In this document: piece by piece, positions 51,440-64,000 of the stretch
Numbering within the stretch: position 1 is the stretch's first letter
Layout of the letters: each line of letters opens with the position of its first letter
Origin: Liolophura sinensis
Taxonomy: Eukaryota > Mollusca > Polyplacophora > Chitonida > Chitonidae
Direction of reading: 5' to 3'
Length of the DNA: 64,000 nt
Assembly: GCF_032854445.1 (NCBI RefSeq)
Contig: NC_088297.1
Span: forward strand, 308,001-372,000
Notes under the pieces: model-generated
What the model was told of the DNA's origin: nothing
What the model saw: only the letters and a program-made list of their open reading frames with translations
The model's database searches: none
Program-made: the position numbers and the translations under genes

Positions 51440-51850
51440 ATGCGGCCTCCCCGTGGTCTTCAGTTCTAGCTCATGCTAGCTTCCTCACCAGCAGTATGTG
51501 GGAAGATCTTCCAGCATCATGAGGATGGTCGTGGGAAGATCTTCCAGCATCATGAGGATGGTCGTGGGAAGATCTTCCAGCATCATGAGGATGGTTCAGT
51601 TAAGATCTTCCAGCATCATGAGGATGGTCGTGGGAAGATCTTCCAGCATCATGAGGATGGTTCAGGGAAGATCTTCCAGCATCATGAGGATGGTTCAGGG
51701 AAGATCTTCCAGCATCATGAAGATGGTCGTGGGTTCCCCCAGGTTCTGTCCGGTTTGCTCCCACCATAATGCGTGGCCGCCGTCGTGTAAGTGAAAAATT
51801 CATGAGTCCGGCTTAAAACACTAACCAAATAAATAAATAAATAAATAAAT
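51440..51850 (+). repeat. SINE (family 1) with internal minisatellite
   Basis: A plus-strand family 1 copy whose 'gggaaggtcttccagcaacc'-type segment has been amplified (see 51,500-51,730). It ends in the normal 'ccgccgtcgtgtaagtgaaa' block and (AAAT)n. Confidence 0.8.
51500..51730. repeat. 33-bp minisatellite, exactly seven units
   Basis: Unit 'gggaagatcttccagcatca'+'tgaggatggtcgt', 7 x 33 = 231 bases, with two variant endings (tcgt / ttca). Each unit carries the palindrome GGAAGATCTTCC (the fourth reads TTAAGATCTTCC). Confidence 0.95.
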
Positions 51851-52025
51851 ATGTGCATTGTGTTACACTGGCCAAAGATGATATTTTGAAGCTATATTGA
51901 ATACTATAGTTTTGTTATTCTGTTCAAATTGTATCTACCCAGTGTTTTCCTGCCTTCTGACACCCATTTGTAACTTTGGCAGTTTATAAGAAAACCTGTA
52001 TATTATCCTGTCACTTTGCCCACAG

Positions 52026-52201
52026 ACGCCACCCATGAAGATATACAACTGCAAAGTGTCTTGTCTTCATCAAAAAACGATGGAACTGCCAAAATGCAGT
52101 CATTTGTCTTCAAAGTGGCCAACCGCAGCCATATTAAAAGAGAAATGAATAGGATACAGACAAGACAGTCTACATTACTCATTACTGACAATGTCGGGCT
52201 G
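52026..52201 (+). other. Candidate orphan internal exon
   Basis: Acceptor 'cctgtcactttgcccacag' and donor 'ctg|gtaatt' bound 58 full open codons (phase 1 to 0), including QSFVFKVANRSHIKREMN. No partner exon or family was recognised. Confidence 0.2.
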
Positions 52202-52698
52202 GTAATTTTTCTTTCAGCGAAAATTGAACGTAACATTTTAACTTTGACACATTAACAATGAATTTCCTCGAAGAATTAGGGCATGTTACCGGACTGGCAG
52301 ACTTGCATCAATCATTTCGTCTGAAAGGCATTCAGGGTAGGGGCAAGGTGTCAGAAATGGGACATGAAATGCCAAGATATGCAGAAAAGGCGGAATATGC
52401 CCAAATGTGTCTACTGGATATAGATGTTGATTTTCTCCCTTTTTCCAACTCATCAAAAACTTTCCTCAGTTTCCGAGCGATCGCGTGACTTTGGATCGAT
52501 CTGTTATTTGTCTATCAGTTCATCCCTTCTCCCACTGATCCCAATTTCCAGCCATCTATCGAAAATTCCATTATTTTTGCGTACTGCAGGAGGCTGTGTG
52601 AGGTTTTAACTGGCCCTGTGAGTTTTACCCAAATCCGCCATCAATTTTCTACCTCTGTAAAAACTAATTTTGTTTTTCAGATGCAACTGGTTTAATAG

Positions 52699-52960
52699 GG
52701 AGCTAGTCGTGACGAGCGGTTAAGACGCCTTTATTACAGTCACCAGTACACACAAGACACGGGTTCAAACCCGGTCTCCAGACAGGAATTTTGTGGATTC
52801 CTACACTTTCACTGTACGTAGGTTTTGGTGACAAGCAGCGCTCTACGACACTCCCGTGGTTTTTAGCGCAGTCTAATGTTCGTTGATTACAACTGTGCCG
52901 GACACTCCGATTTTCTACTCCCATAAAACTGCCCGCCGTCATTTAGGTGAAGAATTATTC
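52699..52960 (+). repeat. tRNA-derived SINE (family 4)
   Basis: The head has 'gacgagcggttaagacgcct' (A-box-like) and GGGTTCAAACCC (B box), then 'gaattttgtggattcctaca'. The 3' part 'ataaaactgcccgccgtcat' resembles the family 1 tail. Confidence 0.65.
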
Positions 52961-53202
52961 ATGATGATAAACAAAAGTAGAAAATAAGACAAAAATAGTA
53001 TGGAGCTCGTTTTTTCTTGTTACACATGTAAACCTTCAAATTGCAGCATATGCGGATCGCGTTGTGAGTCATTTTGCAGTCGACACAGTCAAAATAGGTA
53101 TAGTTAAACAGAAGAAATCAGTCAAATACCTATGTATGTATCCATGTATCACATATGATGTCTTAGATGAGACTACTTTTGCCATGATGACTTTTGACAC
53201 AA

Positions 53203-53204
<2 letters not shown>

Positions 53205-53268
<64 letters not shown>
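53205..53268. repeat. (GT)n microsatellite
   Basis: About 60 bases of uninterrupted GT. Confidence 0.98.
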
Positions 53269-53269
<1 letters not shown>

Positions 53270-53361
53270 CCGTGGCTGGGTAATTAGCGCGCAACGCGCC
53301 GACGTATAAGTGAAATATTTTTCAGTACGGCGTAAAACACGCATCAAATAAATAAATATAA
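53264..53361 (+). repeat. SINE (family 1) with deleted body
   Basis: tRNA-like head 'gctccgtggctgggtaatta' joins directly to tail 'gacgtataagtgaaatattt..acacgcatcaaataaataaa'; the ~150-base middle is absent. Confidence 0.7.
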
Positions 53362-54409
53362 ATGTAACGTGAAGACTGCAAGTAAAGCTGCAAATAGAAA
53401 TAACAATAATACACAGCTTACAGAGCTTAGTGCTTTGGTAATTAATGGGGTGTATCAAAATATACACATTTCACTACAGTCAGTTAAACTGAGAACGGGC
53501 ATAAGCCCTTTACATGTATCATACCAAAGAATTTACCACTACTTATGATGAGGGGAGATTGCATGGGTGTAGGAAACCCGGAATAAACCACTGACCAAAG
53601 GCAAGTTACTGATAAGCTTCCCAGGGTTTGACAAGCAGACTTACTCGCTAGCTTGTCCTCAACATTTGCACGTCTGCTCAGATTGAATTTGCACGCTATA
53701 GGATTACAGCGTTTAATTGAAATACACATCCAACTTTGAGGGTACATGTGTGTGCATTACTCTTACAGCAAAAACAAAAGCTTCCTTCGTCAATGGGTTT
53801 TTTTTTTTATTATTTTTGTTGAAATGTTTATTTATTTATTTGACTGGTACTTTTGGCAAAGCCCACACGTTGCTGACAGACCCTCTCACATATTTTGTTG
53901 AAATATGAATTTGTTTCCTAAAGTGACGAACAATTGTCGTACACATGTACGTAACAATAACGCTTGCTGCATATACGATAAAAAATCAAGGGGAATTATC
54001 CATTTTTGGACTCAGATCTCCTCCAATGAACACTCCCTGTTGCTCATGTACACAGCGCATGCGCAGCTAATGGCGGCCTTCCCCTGAAGAACTGTATTGA
54101 GCACATTGACTGCAGCCTATATTATAGCTCCACAGTACAGATTCCCTGGCTTCCGACCTCCCTAGTTCGCAGGGTGCATCACTGCATTTACATATAATGT
54201 CAAGACATTTGTGAATCAGTATCTATTAATAGCCTATCATATCCGTGTCACATGTATGTATCTTACGTTTAATACATAGCATTTTGATCTCGGTATTTTT
54301 GGCGGGATTTAGTCATAATATACGCTGGCTAATCAAAAGACACTTTACAAGGTCTGAAAATTTCTGAGTTTATCTTTTAAATATGATATTCATATGTTTA
54401 GACAAAATT

Positions 54410-54690
54410 GTATAGGACGTACAGAACAGAGAGGAAAACCAGAACAGCGACGATAGTGTGATAACTGGCATATGGTTACACGTAACCGGTGAAATACGGC
54501 CTCTTGTCAATTTACCTCAGTTAGGGTTTTATTCTAACTGTTTATGTAAATCCTTTAACAATAGGAAATTTCACGCTCCTAGCATCATGACTTAAGCAGA
54601 ATTAGGTAAATGTATTTATTTATAAGACGACACTGGTCTAGAATAACTCAAAACGCTGTCATATTTAACATACAATCAGAGTAAAAGCCA
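54410..54690. repeat. Dispersed ~300-bp repeat
   Basis: Same block order as 36,420-36,700 and the array copies. Confidence 0.65.
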
Positions 54691-54702
54691 TTAAAATGAT
54701 AA

Positions 54703-55046
54703 AGTGAGTGAGTGAGTGCTTGGGGACTTAACAATTTTTCAGTCATATGACGACGAAGGCGTCCTTAGAGTGCATGTAATATGGCTCCTTGTTGCAGTAC
54801 GGATTTCCACCGCTTTTTTTATCTAGTGCAGCTTCACTGAGACGACTTCCCGAACGTAAGTAAGCCGCTCCACCTTAGCCATTATACTGATACAAGTCAA
54901 CCAGTCTTTGCACTATCCCCTGAACGCCAAGCGAGGAAGTTACAACTTCCTCTTTCTTAAGGTCTTAGGTGTGACTCGACCAAAGATTAACCCTGGATCT
55001 ACCGTTCCCGACGCGGACGCTCTACCATTTGTGCTATCGGGACCGG
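54703..55046 (-). repeat. tRNA-derived SINE (family 2), outside the array
   Basis: Minus-strand head 'ggtcccgatagcacaaatgg'+'tagagcgtccgcg', then the same body as 7,726-8,062, ending near a GAGT repeat. Confidence 0.8.
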
Positions 55047-56629
55047 TTAAAAGTGACATAGATTGCGTGTAAGTATGAATGCGCATGTCAGTACATGCAC
55101 GTGTGTATATAGTCTTTGTGATTCACAGTTTAAGTTTAGGTTGAATTCCTTCCAATAAAAACTGTCTTCATCTGTAAATTTTGTGATTAGTTATTCTGTT
55201 CAGCTGGTGGTGTTTTTGAAGTCAGAAATCAATTATAAACACGTATACATAAAGAATAAATAACATCAGCTTTATGGGTCATAAAAAATCAAGCCTAATT
55301 CATTAGCGTAACACTTTATATGTATGCCTTCAAGATGGTCTCGCTTCAGTGGTTTTCTGATCAGATGTTATCGGGTCAGGAAGATAAACGGGAAAAGAAC
55401 TACAGATATTCTCATCTGTACTTATATGTACACGCCGTTTTTTTGAGAGGAGGGTGGTATGTGGACATTTACGTATGTAGTGTTTGAGAGTGAGCCGGTA
55501 TAAAGTCTGGATATTAATCGCTGAGATATCGTCGCCAACAAAGTAGTAAGACAGTGAAAATATCTTAAGAACGCTGGTGATGTGACGAGGACGTCACAGG
55601 AGTCAGTGTATTACAATGGATACATGACAATCATCAGTCACAAAAGCCAGGCTCTTCTGGGATTCGAACCTCTAGGCAATGAAATGGATAACCTTTGTCG
55701 ACGTGGACACACAGTCTCAAGCCACTCATGTTGCGGCGCACGTTGTCATGGTGATTTGACGGGCAGAGTTTGGGGGCTCACCTTTCACCTAAACACTTTT
55801 CAATTTTGACGTTGATAACAATACCTGTCCCCAGCAGTGAAGCCGTAAGTCGGGGGTGGCACAACAGCGGACTTGCGTAGCACAATGGCAGGCGTCGGCA
55901 GTCATCTGTGAATGACGGCTCCATTGAGGCCTTCCCCAGCGAGACAGTGTACATTTAAGATGTTGTCCTGCTACACAATTTAGTCATCAGATTAAACAAC
56001 CGTCATGTCACCGTCACCCCTACTCCCGCACCATAAACCTGCGCATCGTTGCACGTCTTTAATACATTTCATCAGTATCTAACAAAACTTCTTGAAAGGA
56101 TCAAGGCGGTTAATTCCGTTCTGTAACCATGACTGTTGTTTTATGGTATCTGGGCTAATCATGTTTAAGGAAAACGCCGTGAACGTTTATGAACTAGACT
56201 ACAGTGCTGTGCAGATCTAGGCTCTTCAATACTTACGCGACGGCTGAATTCGTATAACGTTGTCTATAATGTGTTGTCATCAACCCAAGGCGCTAAAGCG
56301 TGTTTAAAAACGGATTAGCTTTTGTTACAGAGTGGCGGATATACTAACTCACGGGAACGCACGAGATGACAATTCAAGTGAAGACCATGAAGAAAGTCGT
56401 ACATTTTCGAGAAAGGATAGCTGTATTGAAGTAAAAACGACTTCATGCAGAGGTGTTTGGTAATTTACCCCCTCTGACGGACTGCCGTGAAATTTTGGTG
56501 TTGTGAGATCAATGGCATCCAGGAATTCCCAATACTTTCTGAGAAATGCTGACCCTTAACGTGAGCTTAAAGAACTAAAAACACAGGTCTGTAACAGGAA
56601 CTACAAGAAGTGTGTCCTCAAAAGGCAAC

Positions 56630-63443
<6,814 letters not shown>

Positions 63444-63924
63444 GTACGTCACCTCCCAGCCCACACCGCTCTAAGTGGAGAGTCATATTGTAATATTGCT
63501 AGATGCAGCAGATAACCTTTCCCACCCAAACTAAATGACGCCTTAACTGTGTAGTCTGCCTTTTTGATGACGTTTTGTAGTGAAAGTGGTGACGTAGTAC
63601 TCATGCATTACAAGACAACAATTTTCAGTTCAGCTTGGACCCGAGTCGCCATGTAAAAGGTACCCACTGTTTGAAGCTCCGAAAAATTTGCAATAAAATA
63701 AAATACATGCTCCTGTGACATTTTTAATAATTATTGTATCCTGAGAGTGAAATGTTTATAAAATTAAGATCCACGAATGTCTACTGGAAGAGCCGGAAAT
63801 GCAAATGATTCCGTGTATTCATATCATTTTTTCGGTCATCCGAAAGTAAATAATGAAAACAAATAGTGAAATGTTTTCCTTTCTAATCTTTTAACATTCT
63901 CTTTTTTTCACTTACTGTCGTGAC

Positions 63925-63992
63925 TGGTATCTCCCCAACATAATAGCAGCTGGTGTCGTTTAAGTAAAATATATTATCAAATAAATAAATAT
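63925..63992 (+). repeat. SINE (family 1) tail at window end
   Basis: 'ctggtatctccccaacataa' to 'atcaaataaataaat'; worn fragment in astacin intron 8. Confidence 0.55.
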
Positions 63993-64000
63993 TGAGGTGA

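Larger units (their letters stand above)
31640..56629. other. Long gene-poor, repeat-rich region between A2 and the astacin gene
   Basis: To ~32,574 it is array sequence (A2 3' UTR and end of unit). Beyond that it is single-copy DNA mixed with SINEs, microsatellites, minisatellites and diverged dispersed repeats, itemised separately. I saw no chain of in-phase exons on either strand. Two exon-like stretches (34,436-34,542 and 52,026-52,201) are noted as weak candidates. Between repeats (for example 32,840-34,250, 35,160-36,420, 37,900-38,650, 39,440-40,740, 44,000-45,700 and 55,080-56,600) nothing recognisable was seen. Confidence 0.6.

Noticed and set aside
53069-53467. 132-codon minus-strand frame with a poly-Thr-His run
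   Set aside because: It is the translated (GT)n microsatellite plus SINE.

Overview
The window is animal genomic DNA: AT-rich, with split genes using GT-AG introns, AATAAA signals, many microsatellites and minisatellites, and at least four families of tRNA-derived SINEs. Several SINE copies end in a block reading roughly 'cgtataagtgaaatattcttgagtacggcgtaaaacaccaatcaaataaat', a style common in mollusc and other lophotrochozoan genomes. A lophotrochozoan, probably a mollusc, is the best guess. The species cannot be fixed from sequence alone.

From base 1 to about 32,574 lies a head-to-tail tandem array with a period of about 15.3-15.9 kb. Each unit carries two plus-strand genes. Gene B (six exons) would encode a 262-residue protein with a signal peptide, a short ectodomain, one membrane span and a larger C-terminal domain I do not recognise. 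Gene A (three exons) encodes a small secreted prepropeptide with a six-cysteine knottin-type domain. The window holds the last exon of one gene A (A0), then B1, A1, B2 and A2. The array stops inside sequence that matches base ~1,491 of the window, so this is the right edge of the amplified segment. Units differ by substitutions, minisatellite copy number, a ~540-bp deletion and an ~88-bp insertion.

From 32.6 to 56.6 kb I find no convincing gene. The stretch holds SINEs of several families, diverged dispersed repeats and minisatellites. One of these is a 33-bp repeat grown inside a SINE; another is a 48-bp repeat that keeps three frames open. Two isolated exon-like open stretches (34.4 kb and 52.0 kb) are the only coding hints.

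From 56.6 kb to the window end is a clear multi-exon secreted astacin metalloprotease: signal peptide, propeptide, catalytic domain with the HExxHxxGxxHE zinc motif and Met-turn, EGF-like domain, and the beginning of a CUB domain. Eight exons join in phase. The gene continues past the right edge.

The most unusual feature is the co-amplified B+A module: an uncharacterised membrane protein and a cystine-knot peptide kept together, with CRE palindromes just upstream of B. A functional link between the two (for example peptide and membrane partner) is only a hypothesis from their linkage.
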